Shown piece by piece: positions 1 to 8,670 of a stretch of 64,000 nt of DNA. A model generated the notes under the pieces. That model made no database searches. It had not been told where the DNA came from and was given only the letters and a program-made list of their open reading frames with translations. The position numbers and the translations under genes were made by a program. Position 1 is the first letter of the stretch. Each line of letters opens with the position of its first letter. The DNA comes from an uncultured Johnsonella sp. (lineage in GTDB: Bacteria; Bacillota; Clostridia; Lachnospirales; Lachnospiraceae): NCBI GenBank assembly GCA_937927235.1, contig CALBCM010000012.1:1-64000 (forward strand), written 5' to 3'.

Positions 1-21
1 ATCATCCTTTGAGTTTTTCAT
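1..21 (-). CDS. Possible 5' end of a gene running off the left edge
   Basis: Only the first seven codons (MKNSKDD) would lie in the window. The ATG follows an AAGG-containing purine stretch about nine bases upstream, and a near-consensus promoter lies at 76-104 on the same strand. An in-frame upstream ATG at position 54 is possible but has no ribosome binding site. Too little is visible to name a product. Confidence 0.3.
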
Positions 22-75
22 AAGTTTAAGCCTTTCCTTTTTACAGTTTTTCATAATTTCTGTATATTTATAAAT

Positions 76-104
76 ATAATAGACTTAATTAAAGGATTTG
101 TCAA
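76..104 (-). promoter_or_regulatory. Sigma-A-type promoter reading left, off the window
   Basis: The minus strand shows TTGACA (99-104), a 17-base spacer and TATTAT (76-81). Transcription would start near 70 and run off the left edge, so smpB is followed by an independently transcribed gene. The sequence after the start does not look like the usual 5' end of tmRNA. Confidence 0.7.
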
Positions 105-153
105 GGATTTTATTCAATAATATGTATAAATATGCACAAACGCTATTTTTGCC

Positions 154-621
154 CTAGTCCATTTTTTTAAGATTCTTTTTTAAAGCCCTGTCCATTTCTC
201 TTTTTTGCTCTTTCTTAGCTATGGTATCTCTCTTATCATAATTTTTCTTTCCTCTCGCCAGCCCTACTTCAACCTTGACCAGGCTTCCTCGGAAATACAC
301 CTTAAGCGGCACCAAAGTAAGTCCCTTTTCCTGAAGCTTAGCACCGATTTTTTTAATTTCATTCTTATGCATAAGCAGTTTTCTTACACGCAGAGGGTCC
401 TTATTAAAAATATTGCCCTTTTCATAAGGATTTATATGCATCCCCATAATATAAATCTCATTTTTTTCAATACGTATCCAAGCTTCCTTAACTGAGCAAT
501 GTCCCATACGTATTGATTTGACTTCTGTGCCAAAAAGCTCAATCCCGGCCTCATAGCTTTCAAGAATAAAATAATCAAAATACGCTTTTTTATTATTGGC
601 GATAAGCTTTATCCCTTCCAA
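154..621 (-). CDS. smpB: SsrA-binding protein SmpB
   Basis: SmpB binds tmRNA and brings it to stalled ribosomes for trans-translation. The protein begins with the family pattern KLIANNKKAYFDYFILE, contains GTEVKSIR and NPYEKGN, and ends in the basic tail that enters the decoding centre. The TTG start at 621 is preferred: GGAGGG lies eight bases upstream and it gives 155 residues, the usual size. A longer reading frame from 711 would overlap the end of rnr and add about 30 residues foreign to the family. It lies 37 bases downstream of rnr, a common pairing because RNase R works with trans-translation. No tmRNA gene is visible in the short stretch left of it. Confidence 0.95.
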   Translation of the reverse strand: MEGIKLIANNKKAYFDYFILESYEAGIELFGTEVKSIRMGHCSVKEAWIRIEKNEIYIMGMHINPYEKGNIFNKDPLRVRKLLMHKNEIKKIGAKLQEKGLTLVPLKVYFRGSLVKVEVGLARGKKNYDKRDTIAKKEQKREMDRALKKNLKKMD

Positions 622-658
622 TTTTCCAGCCCTCCATTTTAAATAATGTCTGAAATAA

Positions 659-2992
659 TTAATGCTTTCCTTTTCTGTTTTTCCTGTCCTCTTTGCAACG
701 CACAAAATCAATAGTTCTTGCCATCTTATTCACATTCTTTACCTTTACCGTGATAGGCTCTCCCAGTCTGAATGAGGCTTTATCAAATATTCCGACTATT
801 TCATAGCGTCGCTCAATAAAATCATAATAATCATTTCCAAGCTCAGCTATGCTTACAAAGCCCTCTACGGTATTTTCAAGCGTCACATACAAGCCGTACT
901 TAGTCATTCCGCTTATTATGCCATTAAACTTCTGACCCTGCTTATCCTGCATATACTCACACATTTTATACTTTATCGCATCCCTTTCAGCCTCTGCCGC
1001 CCTGCGCTCCATAGCTGAAGCATGAGCGGCTGTCTTTTCTAAAATATTTCTATAATGCTCCTCTCTGCTCCTGCTTATCCCGAGCTTTAAATTTTCCTTT
1101 ATTATCCTGTGTATCTGAAGGTCAGGATAACGTCTTATAGGAGAGGTGAAATGAGTATAGTATTTTGCTGCAAGTCCGAAATGCTTGTCAGGAGCAGCCT
1201 GGTACCTTGCCTGCTTCATGCTTCTAAGCACCATCCTGCTTATCAGAGCTTCATTTTCACTTCCTTCAGTCTTACTTAAAAGCTTTTGTATTTCCTTTGG
1301 ATGGATTTCGTCTTTTGAAGTAATTAAAGAAAAACCGAAATTGTTGATAAAAATAGACAGCTCACGCATTTTTTCCATATCAGGTACATCGTGCACTCTG
1401 TATATAAAGGGAAGGTCGCGCCAGAAATATTCTTCTGCCACAGTTTCATTAGCTATAAGCATAAATTCTTCTATAATTTTATTTGCGTCAGTCCTGTCAT
1501 AAGCCTTTATCTCCTTAACACTGCCGTCAGTATTGAGAATCACCTTGCTTTCAGGCAAATTAAAATCTATAGAGCCTCTTTTAAATCTTTTTTTTCTAAG
1601 CAATAAAGCAAGCCTGTGCATATCATGAATCAAAGCTGTATATTCTTGTGAACTGTTCTCTGAATTATCCTGCAATATCTCATAAACCTGATTATAGCTA
1701 AGTCTTTTATCTACTCTTATAATCGTTTCACAAATATTATGTGAAATCAGCTTTCCGGTATCATCTATATCCATAATGCAGGATAAGGTCAGCTTGTCTT
1801 CTCCGGCATTTAAAGAACAGCAGCCGTTTGAAAGCTCCGGAGGCAGCATAGGCAATACCCTGTCGGGAAGATAGACACTTGTGCCTCTTTCTCGGGCTTC
1901 TCTGTCAAGCGGACCTGCTTCCTTAACATAATGTGATACATCCGCTATATGTATGCCAAGCTTCCAAATTCCCCGGCTGAAGCTTAAGCTTACTGCATCA
2001 TCAAGGTCCTTAGCATCCTCACCGTCTATAGTAACCGTATAGTTATCTCTTAAATCAAATCTTTTGTCTATATACTTTTCCACGGGCTCGGCAGCTTTTT
2101 TTAAAGCCTCAGCCTGAGCTTCTGTACTAAAATCTTCAGGCAGATTAAAAAGCTTAATAATTGACAGTATATCGACTCCGGGCTCCTTGGAATCTCCAAG
2201 AATTTCACAGATAGTTCCTTTGGGGTTCCTGCCTCCCTGACTGTAATCATCTATCCTTACCACAACTTTGCTGCCTCCTGCAGCTGCCATGGAATTTTCA
2301 GGAGGTACATATATATTACTTAGTATGCGCCTGTCATCAGGTATTACCAAGCTGGCTTTTTTATTTTTCTTATAAAGCCCTACTATATATTTATTAGCGT
2401 GCTCAAGCACCTTTAATATCATGCCTTTACTTTTTACCGGTATAAAATCATCTTCTGTGCAGACAATAGTTACCAATACCTTATCACCGTTGAGAGCATC
2501 ACTTTGAAAGCCGTCAGGTATAAAAATATCAGGCTTTTCAGGCACTGCTACAAAGCCGAAGCCGTTTTTGCTTACAGTATAAACTCCGGTATATTGGCTG
2601 CCCTCTTTATAGCCTGAAGATAGAAAATCATAGTTGTCTATTATATTTTTTTGACTTTTTAATTTTTTATTACGATTAGAATCTGTTTTATTTTCAGAAC
2701 TGTTTTCAGCATTAACAGCTTTTTTGCTGTGATTCTCAGAAGTATCCGTTTCCTTTGCTTTTTCAGCTTGAACTTCCGGCAAAGCACTGTTTAGCATGTA
2801 CTTCCCGCTTGGCAGACATTTAATTTTATTTTCAGCTGCAAGTTCATTTAATACCTCAAGGAATTCTTCTTTTCTGGCTTTTTCAACAAATAAAAATGCT
2901 GCAATTTCTTTAGCCTTCATCGGAGTATAGATAGAATCCCTCATAAAATCAAGTATTACTTTTTTTCTTTTATCCAATTTATTCTCATCCAT
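659..2992 (-). CDS. rnr: Ribonuclease R
   Basis: A 777-residue processive 3'-5' exoribonuclease of the RNB family that degrades structured RNA and supports RNA quality control. In order it has an N-terminal winged-helix region (about residues 1-70), a Lys/Asn/Ser-rich linker (about 75-120), cold-shock-like domains, the RNB core with the acidic motif DGEDAKDLDDAV, and a C-terminal S1 domain (GIISGMTKYGLYV). The basic C-terminal tail is short (KEDRKNRKGKH). The ATG at 2992 lacks a strong Shine-Dalgarno site. It follows secG by about 120 bases and precedes smpB, the order seen in many Firmicutes. Confidence 0.95.
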   Translation of the reverse strand: MDENKLDKRKKVILDFMRDSIYTPMKAKEIAAFLFVEKARKEEFLEVLNELAAENKIKCLPSGKYMLNSALPEVQAEKAKETDTSENHSKKAVNAENSSENKTDSNRNKKLKSQKNIIDNYDFLSSGYKEGSQYTGVYTVSKNGFGFVAVPEKPDIFIPDGFQSDALNGDKVLVTIVCTEDDFIPVKSKGMILKVLEHANKYIVGLYKKNKKASLVIPDDRRILSNIYVPPENSMAAAGGSKVVVRIDDYSQGGRNPKGTICEILGDSKEPGVDILSIIKLFNLPEDFSTEAQAEALKKAAEPVEKYIDKRFDLRDNYTVTIDGEDAKDLDDAVSLSFSRGIWKLGIHIADVSHYVKEAGPLDREARERGTSVYLPDRVLPMLPPELSNGCCSLNAGEDKLTLSCIMDIDDTGKLISHNICETIIRVDKRLSYNQVYEILQDNSENSSQEYTALIHDMHRLALLLRKKRFKRGSIDFNLPESKVILNTDGSVKEIKAYDRTDANKIIEEFMLIANETVAEEYFWRDLPFIYRVHDVPDMEKMRELSIFINNFGFSLITSKDEIHPKEIQKLLSKTEGSENEALISRMVLRSMKQARYQAAPDKHFGLAAKYYTHFTSPIRRYPDLQIHRIIKENLKLGISRSREEHYRNILEKTAAHASAMERRAAEAERDAIKYKMCEYMQDKQGQKFNGIISGMTKYGLYVTLENTVEGFVSIAELGNDYYDFIERRYEIVGIFDKASFRLGEPITVKVKNVNKMARTIDFVRCKEDRKNRKGKH

Positions 2993-3115
2993 TATATATA
3001 TTTATCATTTCATCAATTCTCTAAATTTTATTTGCTTTTTATGCTTATGTATAAAAGAGCTGCTGCTTTGCAGATAACAACTCATCCGCTTCGCACCAGC
3101 CCCTCTGTCAGTATT

Positions 3116-3346
3116 TTATTTAATAATATTCAGCACGAAAGCCAGCAGTAAAAATGCTGCTGCCGCATATTTTGTCAGCTTCTCTAAAGTTCCCTCCATG
3201 GAACGTGCTTTATTCTTGCCCCAGTATGAATCTGCAATTCCTCCTATAGAGCCAAGCCCCTCAGAGTTGCCCTCCTGTAAAAGCACTACTGCGGCCAGAA
3301 AAACACATACTATTGCATATACCACTGAAATAATATTACTAAGCAT
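3116..3346 (-). CDS. secG: Preprotein translocase subunit SecG
   Basis: A 76-residue small subunit of the SecYEG translocon. Two hydrophobic segments (about residues 4-24 and 54-75) flank a polar loop with the conserved LLQEGNSEGLGSIGG pattern. AAGGAG sits six bases before the ATG. It lies between rpmF and rnr on the same strand with short gaps, so it is probably cotranscribed with them. Length and topology are normal for the family. Confidence 0.93.
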   Translation of the reverse strand: MLSNIISVVYAIVCVFLAAVVLLQEGNSEGLGSIGGIADSYWGKNKARSMEGTLEKLTKYAAAAFLLLAFVLNIIK

Positions 3347-3372
3347 AATTTACTCCTTTATACAATCCTATC

Positions 3373-3552
3373 TTATCCAACCTCAATAATTTCGCGCTTA
3401 TTATAAGCTCCACATGCCTTGCATACTCTATGTGGCAGCATTAATTCACCACATTTGCTGCATTTTACAAGATTGCTTGCTTTCATCTTCCAGTTAGCCC
3501 TTCTCTTATCTCTCCTGCTGCTTGATGATTTATTCTTTGGACAAATTGACAT
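3373..3552 (-). CDS. rpmF: 50S ribosomal protein L32
   Basis: A 59-residue ribosomal protein. It has the basic N-terminal part with SSSSRRDKRRANWK and a C-terminal zinc ribbon with cysteines 31, 34, 44 and 47 (CSKC and CKAC). A strong GGAGGTG sits six bases before the ATG. All four zinc ligands are present, so this is the zinc-binding C+ form. The usual upstream partner yceD (DUF177) is absent; engB lies upstream and secG 26 bases downstream. Confidence 0.95.
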   Translation of the reverse strand: MSICPKNKSSSSRRDKRRANWKMKASNLVKCSKCGELMLPHRVCKACGAYNKREIIEVG

Positions 3553-3641
3553 GGTAACACCTCCTTATCTTCGCAGTTACAACTTGCCACATTATACCTA
3601 ATTATCATACTTATGTCAAATGTTTTATAGCATGCCTGCTG

Positions 3642-4280
3642 CTACTCTCCTAAAAGTTTACAAATCAGAGCATAGATTTCTTCCCTGCCTCTTTTGTCCC
3701 CGGCAGAAAACGGAATTATAGTGTGAGCTGTGTTTAATTCCTGCTTTATTATTGAAATATTTTTGCTTACAGCACTTCTTTTTATTTTATCAAGTTTGGT
3801 AGCTACCAATACAGGCTTAAATCCCATACCCACTACCCAGTTATACATAAGCTTATCATTTTCAGAGGGTTTATGCCTTATATCAATTAATAAAAATATG
3901 CATTTCAGCTTTTGTGAGAAATTCAGATATTTCTCTATCATTTTTCCCCACTTTTGCTTAATTTCAATCGACACATTTGCATAACCGTATCCGGGCAAAT
4001 CAACAAAATAAAATTCCAAGCCTGGCATCTCCCTTAAAGCTTCTGTATTATCGGACTTATCTGCTTTATTTGCTGCAAGCACCCTATAAAAATTAATCGT
4101 CTGAGTTTTTCCCGGAGAAGCTGAGGTCCGTGCCAGCGACTTTCGGTTCAGCAGTGCATTTATAAGGCTGGATTTTCCTACATTTGATTTCCCGCAAAAA
4201 GCTATCTCAGGATACAGATTCCGGGGAAGCACACTTGTAATTCCACATACTGTTTCCAGTGAAGCCTCTTTTATAATCAT
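3642..4280 (-). CDS. engB: Ribosome biogenesis GTP-binding protein EngB (YsxC/YihA)
   Basis: A 212-residue TRAFAC-class GTPase needed for late 50S assembly. Visible motifs are the P-loop GKSNVGKSSLIN (about residues 31-42), a switch region with SASPGKTQTINFY, DLPGYGYA (G3) and TKLDK (G4). Its ATG overlaps the lon stop codon as ATGA, a coupling that is widespread in Firmicutes. It is followed by rpmF after about 90 bases. Confidence 0.94.
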   Translation of the reverse strand: MIIKEASLETVCGITSVLPRNLYPEIAFCGKSNVGKSSLINALLNRKSLARTSASPGKTQTINFYRVLAANKADKSDNTEALREMPGLEFYFVDLPGYGYANVSIEIKQKWGKMIEKYLNFSQKLKCIFLLIDIRHKPSENDKLMYNWVVGMGFKPVLVATKLDKIKRSAVSKNISIIKQELNTAHTIIPFSAGDKRGREEIYALICKLLGE

Positions 4281-6679
4281 AGCTCTTTCTCCATAGCCTG
4301 TGCTTTTTTTGAGCCTGCCCTTTTTTCAGCTTTTTTATTCTTTCTTACCGGCATAGTAATTAAAGTATTTTTAATTACTTCTGAAAAATCTCTTACATAA
4401 ATTATTTTCAGCCCCTCGGTAATTTCGTTTGAAAGCTCTTCTATATCAGGCTTATTTTTTAAAGGCACTATAACATTTTTTATTCCTGCCGTCTTTGCAG
4501 CAAGCACCTTTTCTTTAAGACCTCCTATAGGAAGTACTCTCCCCCTTAAAGTAATTTCTCCCGTCATGGCGGTATCTGCCCTTACAGGAATAAGCGTAAC
4601 CGCGGAAAGCATAGCTGTTGCCATACTGATACCTGCACTCGGACCGTCTTTAGGAACAGCTCCTTCAGGTATGTGAAGATGAAGGTCATGTCTGTCAAAA
4701 AAGCCTTCCGGAATTTTATATACTAAAGTACAGGCCTTTATGCAGCTTAAAGCTATCTGAGCAGATTCCTTCATTACACTTCCCATCTGCCCTGTAAGCA
4801 CAAGTCCCCCCTTGCCTGGAAGCACATTTACCTCTATCTGCAAGGTATCACCGCCCACACTTGTCCAGGCAAGCCCTCTCACTACACCTATTTCATCGGT
4901 TTCAGCCGCTTCACTAAAATTGTATTTTTCCTTTCCAAGATAGTTTTTAACCTGCTTTTCGCCGATTTTTATCTTTCTTTTTCTTCCTTCAAGTATCGCT
5001 CTGGCACATTTTCTATAAACTTCACCTATACATCTTTCAAGATTTCTCACTCCGGCTTCTCTGGTATAGCTATGTATAATCTTTGCTATAGCCTCATCAC
5101 TTATATCGACCTGTTTTGAATCCAAGCCATTAGCCTCAAGCTGTTTTCTTAAAAGATATTTTTGAGCAATATGGAATTTTTCATTTTCAGTATAAGAACT
5201 AATCTCTATAATTTCCATGCGGTCAAGCAAAGGACGCGGTATTGTAGCGGTGGTATTTGCAGTTGCTACAAATAAAACCTGCGAGAGGTTTATAGGTATC
5301 TCAATAAAATGATCTCTGAATTTATGGTTTTGTTCAGCATCAAGAACTTCAAGAAGTGCAGAAAAGGTATCCCCCTTATAATCATCTGATGCCTTATCTA
5401 TCTCGTCAAGAAGCATCAGAGGATTTGAAACTCCAGCCTGCCTAAGACCCTCTACAAGTCTGCCCGGCATAGCGCCCACATAGGTCTTTCTATGTCCCCT
5501 TATCTCCGCCTCATCTCTGATGCCTCCCAGACTTATACGTATATATTCTTTGCCAAGCGCTTTTGCAATACTTTTTGCTATAGAGGTTTTTCCTGTTCCG
5601 GGAGGACCTACAAGGCAGAGTATAGGACCCTTGCCCTTAGAATTTAAAATCCTGACTGCAAGATATTCTATAACTCTTTCCTTAACTTTTTCAAGCCCAT
5701 AGTGTTCATCCTCAAGTATTTTGGCGGCACTCCTTATATCCGTATTGTCTATGGTATATATTCCGAAAGGAATATCAAAAACCGTGTCAAGATAAGTCCT
5801 TATGGTATTCGCTTCCTGACCTGAGCCCTGCATAGTTTTAAGACGCTGTATTTCTTTTTTCAGCTTAAGCTTATCTTCCTCGTCAATTCTAAGCTTTGCA
5901 AGCTTCTTTTCATATTCCTGTATCTCACCCAGATATTCATCGTCGCCAAGCTCACTGTGTATTATCTTAAGCTGCTCTCTCAATACATATTCTTTATGGT
6001 TATTATCCATGTTTTCTTTGAGCTGGTTCTGAAAGTCGCTCTTTACGTGCATAATCTGATTTTCTTTTGAAAGCTCTCTGACTACAATTTCATATCTTTC
6101 AACATAATCCGCAGCATCAAGCACCCCTTGCTTGATCTTATAATCCCAGGGAATACCTGCCGCTATTTTTATAAGAAGCTCATTAAGGTCTTTAATCTCA
6201 TTCATCCCGCTAACTTCCAAGCTAAGCTTTCTGTCAGCTCTCGCAAGACTTGAAAACTGCTCCTTTACTATTCTGCACATAGCTTCTTTAGCCACTTCAT
6301 CATATTTCTCCAAAGCTTTGTCCTCTTTATTGTCAGGACTTATTTCTGATACAATATAATCCACGTCTGATATTATATTATCAATCCTTGCTCTGAAAAG
6401 ACCTTCAGCAGTGATTCTTAAATATCCCTGCTGAAGTCTTGCTATTTGCTTTATCGCTGCAAAGGTCCCATGTTTATATAAATCTCCAAGCTTAGGCTCA
6501 CGTACATCTGGATCTGTCTGAGTGATAAGAAACACCCTCTCATCTTCTCCCATAGCTTTCTCAACTGCAGCTATGGATTTTTTTCTGGTTATATCAAAAT
6601 GTATAGTTGCTTTAGGAAGCAAAGTTATATTCCTAAGTGCAATAGTAACAGCCCTCAAATTTTGTTTATTTTTATCCAT
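4277..6679 (-). CDS. lon: ATP-dependent protease Lon
   Basis: An 800-residue cytoplasmic AAA+ serine protease that degrades misfolded and regulatory proteins. It has the N-terminal LON substrate domain, a coiled-coil region, the AAA+ module with Walker A GPPGTGKT at residues 358-365 and Walker B LMLLDEIDK, and the C-terminal protease domain. By comparison with E. coli Lon the catalytic dyad is Ser681 (DGPSAG) and Lys724 (GGLKEK). It starts 11 bases after clpX and overlaps engB, inside the tig-clpP-clpX-lon group of proteostasis genes. Basal SOS or heat boxes were not recognised upstream. Confidence 0.96.
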   Translation of the reverse strand: MDKNKQNLRAVTIALRNITLLPKATIHFDITRKKSIAAVEKAMGEDERVFLITQTDPDVREPKLGDLYKHGTFAAIKQIARLQQGYLRITAEGLFRARIDNIISDVDYIVSEISPDNKEDKALEKYDEVAKEAMCRIVKEQFSSLARADRKLSLEVSGMNEIKDLNELLIKIAAGIPWDYKIKQGVLDAADYVERYEIVVRELSKENQIMHVKSDFQNQLKENMDNNHKEYVLREQLKIIHSELGDDEYLGEIQEYEKKLAKLRIDEEDKLKLKKEIQRLKTMQGSGQEANTIRTYLDTVFDIPFGIYTIDNTDIRSAAKILEDEHYGLEKVKERVIEYLAVRILNSKGKGPILCLVGPPGTGKTSIAKSIAKALGKEYIRISLGGIRDEAEIRGHRKTYVGAMPGRLVEGLRQAGVSNPLMLLDEIDKASDDYKGDTFSALLEVLDAEQNHKFRDHFIEIPINLSQVLFVATANTTATIPRPLLDRMEIIEISSYTENEKFHIAQKYLLRKQLEANGLDSKQVDISDEAIAKIIHSYTREAGVRNLERCIGEVYRKCARAILEGRKRKIKIGEKQVKNYLGKEKYNFSEAAETDEIGVVRGLAWTSVGGDTLQIEVNVLPGKGGLVLTGQMGSVMKESAQIALSCIKACTLVYKIPEGFFDRHDLHLHIPEGAVPKDGPSAGISMATAMLSAVTLIPVRADTAMTGEITLRGRVLPIGGLKEKVLAAKTAGIKNVIVPLKNKPDIEELSNEITEGLKIIYVRDFSEVIKNTLITMPVRKNKKAEKRAGSKKAQAMEKEL

Positions 6680-6690
6680 AATTTTTATAC

Positions 6691-7986
6691 TTAGGCTATC
6701 TCCGGATTATCATTTTTAATTTTCTTATATTTTGTATTTACTATTGTATCTCTAAACACAAATTCCGGTGCTCCTCCTTCAATCGCCTGTCTTGTAATAG
6801 TACAAATTCCGACATTCGTATCTGAAGGGATATCGTACATAAGCTCCATCATAACTTTTTCCATTATTGAACGCAAGCCTCTCGCTCCTATCTTTCTTTC
6901 GATTGCAAGCTCTGCCACTTTAGCAATTGCATCATCAGTAAACTCAAGCTTAACATCATCCATTTCAAAAAGCTTTTTATACTGCTTTACCAGTGCATTT
7001 TTGGGCTCTGTAAGTATGCGTATAAGGCTTTGCTCATCAAGCATATTAAGCGATACCGTTATAGGTACTCTGCCTATAAATTCCGGTATAAGACCATATT
7101 TGATTAAATCCTGCGGCATTACCTGTCTGAATAATTCATCAGCTGTATGTGTATGCCTTAAGGTTACTTCCGAATTAAATCCTATACTGCCTTTTCCAAG
7201 CCGTCTTTCAATAATTTTTTCAAGTCCGTCAAAGGCTCCGCCGCATATAAAGAGTATATTTGAAGTATCTATCTGTATAAGTTCCTGATGAGGATGCTTT
7301 CTGCCTCCCTGCGGAGGTACACTTGCAACAGTACCTTCAAGCAGCTTAAGAAGTGCCTGCTGGACACCCTCTCCCGAAACATCTCTTGTGATTGAAACAT
7401 TTTCAGATTTTTTTGCAATCTTATCAATTTCATCAATATATACTATACCGTGCTCCGCTCTGCGTACATCATCATCGGCTGACTGTATAAGCTTTAAAAG
7501 TATATTTTCCACATCTTCACCCACATAGCCGGCTTCTGTAAGGGTAGTGGCATCCGCTATAGCAAAAGGAACATTCAGTATTCCTGCAAGAGTCTGTGCA
7601 AGATAAGTTTTTCCTGAGCCTGTAGGACCAAGCAGCAGCACATTGCTTTTTTGTATCTGTATATCATTATCACTCGCTGTTATATTAATTATTCTTTTAT
7701 AATGATTATAAACTGCTACTGATAAAATTTTTTTTGCTTCATCCTGTCCGATTACATATTCATCAAGGTATTTTTTTATTTCCTTAGGCTTAGGCAGATT
7801 AATTTCCTTATGTACCGGCTCCGTTTCTGTTTCCTCCGAAAATTCTTCATCGAGAATTTCAGCACAAAGCTCTATACATTCATCACATATATAGATACCG
7901 TCAGGTCCTGAAAGGAGTTTTCTCACTTCATTCTGCGACTTCCTGCAAAAGGAACACCTTATCTTGTCATCAATTTTACCAGACAT
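6691..7986 (-). CDS. clpX: ATP-dependent Clp protease ATP-binding subunit ClpX
   Basis: The AAA+ unfoldase that feeds substrates to ClpP. It has an N-terminal C4 zinc finger (CSFC and CDEC), Walker A GPTGSGKT, Walker B VYIDEIDK and the IGF loop (GSIGF) that docks on ClpP. The ATG at 7986 lies six bases after AGGAGG and gives 431 residues; an in-frame TTG two codons upstream overlaps that site and is less likely. It is 15 bases downstream of clpP and 11 bases upstream of lon, so one transcript probably carries all three. Confidence 0.96.
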   Translation of the reverse strand: MSGKIDDKIRCSFCRKSQNEVRKLLSGPDGIYICDECIELCAEILDEEFSEETETEPVHKEINLPKPKEIKKYLDEYVIGQDEAKKILSVAVYNHYKRIINITASDNDIQIQKSNVLLLGPTGSGKTYLAQTLAGILNVPFAIADATTLTEAGYVGEDVENILLKLIQSADDDVRRAEHGIVYIDEIDKIAKKSENVSITRDVSGEGVQQALLKLLEGTVASVPPQGGRKHPHQELIQIDTSNILFICGGAFDGLEKIIERRLGKGSIGFNSEVTLRHTHTADELFRQVMPQDLIKYGLIPEFIGRVPITVSLNMLDEQSLIRILTEPKNALVKQYKKLFEMDDVKLEFTDDAIAKVAELAIERKIGARGLRSIMEKVMMELMYDIPSDTNVGICTITRQAIEGGAPEFVFRDTIVNTKYKKIKNDNPEIA

Positions 7987-8001
7987 TCTCAACCTCCTAA
8001 A

Positions 8002-8583
8002 TTAATGATGAGCAATCACTTTATCAACTATACCATACGCCATAGCTTCCTCAGCCGACATATAGTAATCTCTTTCTGTATCTCTTTCAATAATTTCCAG
8101 AGGCTGCCCTGTATTGGCAGCAAGCATTTCATTTAATTTTTTCTTACTCTTCAATATCTGCTCAGCCGCTATTTGTATCTCAGTTGCCTGACCTCTTGCC
8201 CCGCCTGAAGGCTGATGTATCATAATTTCTGAATTTGGCAGGGCATACCTCTTGCCCTTTGTACCTCCTGCAAGCAAAAAAGCTCCCATACTTGCAGCCA
8301 TACCCATACAGATGGTAGACACATCACATTTAACATACTGCATAGTATCATAAATTGCCATGCCTGATACCACGCTTCCTCCGGGACTGTTAATATAAAG
8401 ATTTATATCCTTGCCGGGGTCCTCAGATTCCAAAAAGAGAAGCTGTGCCACTACTAAACCTGCGGTAATATCATTGACCTCTTCTCCAAGGAAAATAATC
8501 CTGTCCTTTAAAAGTCTTGAATAGATATCAAAAGCACGCTCTCCTCTGCTGGTTGATTCTATAACTGTTGGTACTAGACTCAT
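8002..8583 (-). CDS. clpP: ATP-dependent Clp protease proteolytic subunit ClpP
   Basis: A 193-residue tetradecameric serine protease, partner of ClpX. The triad is complete: Ser98 (GMAASMGAF), His123 (MIHQPSGG) and Asp172. The start has AGGAGG six bases upstream. Between tig and clpP lies a hairpin element that ends only a few bases before this ribosome binding site, so clpP expression may be set post-transcriptionally. No CtsR-type tandem heptamer or CIRCE repeat was recognised. Confidence 0.97.
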   Translation of the reverse strand: MSLVPTVIESTSRGERAFDIYSRLLKDRIIFLGEEVNDITAGLVVAQLLFLESEDPGKDINLYINSPGGSVVSGMAIYDTMQYVKCDVSTICMGMAASMGAFLLAGGTKGKRYALPNSEIMIHQPSGGARGQATEIQIAAEQILKSKKKLNEMLAANTGQPLEIIERDTERDYYMSAEEAMAYGIVDKVIAHH

Positions 8584-8598
8584 AATAACCTCCTCTTA

Positions 8599-8670
8599 TT
8601 TCTGCTTTTATCTAGCAGACAAAATTAAAGCTTTGTACTTTTGAAGCAGAAATCACCTGCATCGGTTTAA
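8599..8670 (-). ncRNA. Candidate structured RNA element between tig and clpP (copy B)
   Basis: Read on the minus strand it starts at the tig stop codon with AACCGATGCAGG, then one arm of a perfect 10-bp stem (8644-8653 with 8599-8608). The loop carries the conserved block GTACAAAGCTTTAA. The stem closes about five bases before the clpP Shine-Dalgarno site. A second copy with another stem sequence but the same blocks lies at 10090-10160. The regulatory role is inferred; pairing and conservation are seen directly. Confidence 0.5.

Noticed and set aside
1..153. tmRNA gene next to smpB
   Set aside because: No tmRNA ends or tag sequence; a promoter reads off the edge here.
622..711. Longer smpB start
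   Set aside because: It lies partly in rnr and adds non-family residues; the TTG at 621 has a Shine-Dalgarno site.
8584..8666. CtsR or CIRCE operator before clpP
   Set aside because: Neither tandem GGTCAAA heptamers nor the 9-bp CIRCE inverted repeat is present.
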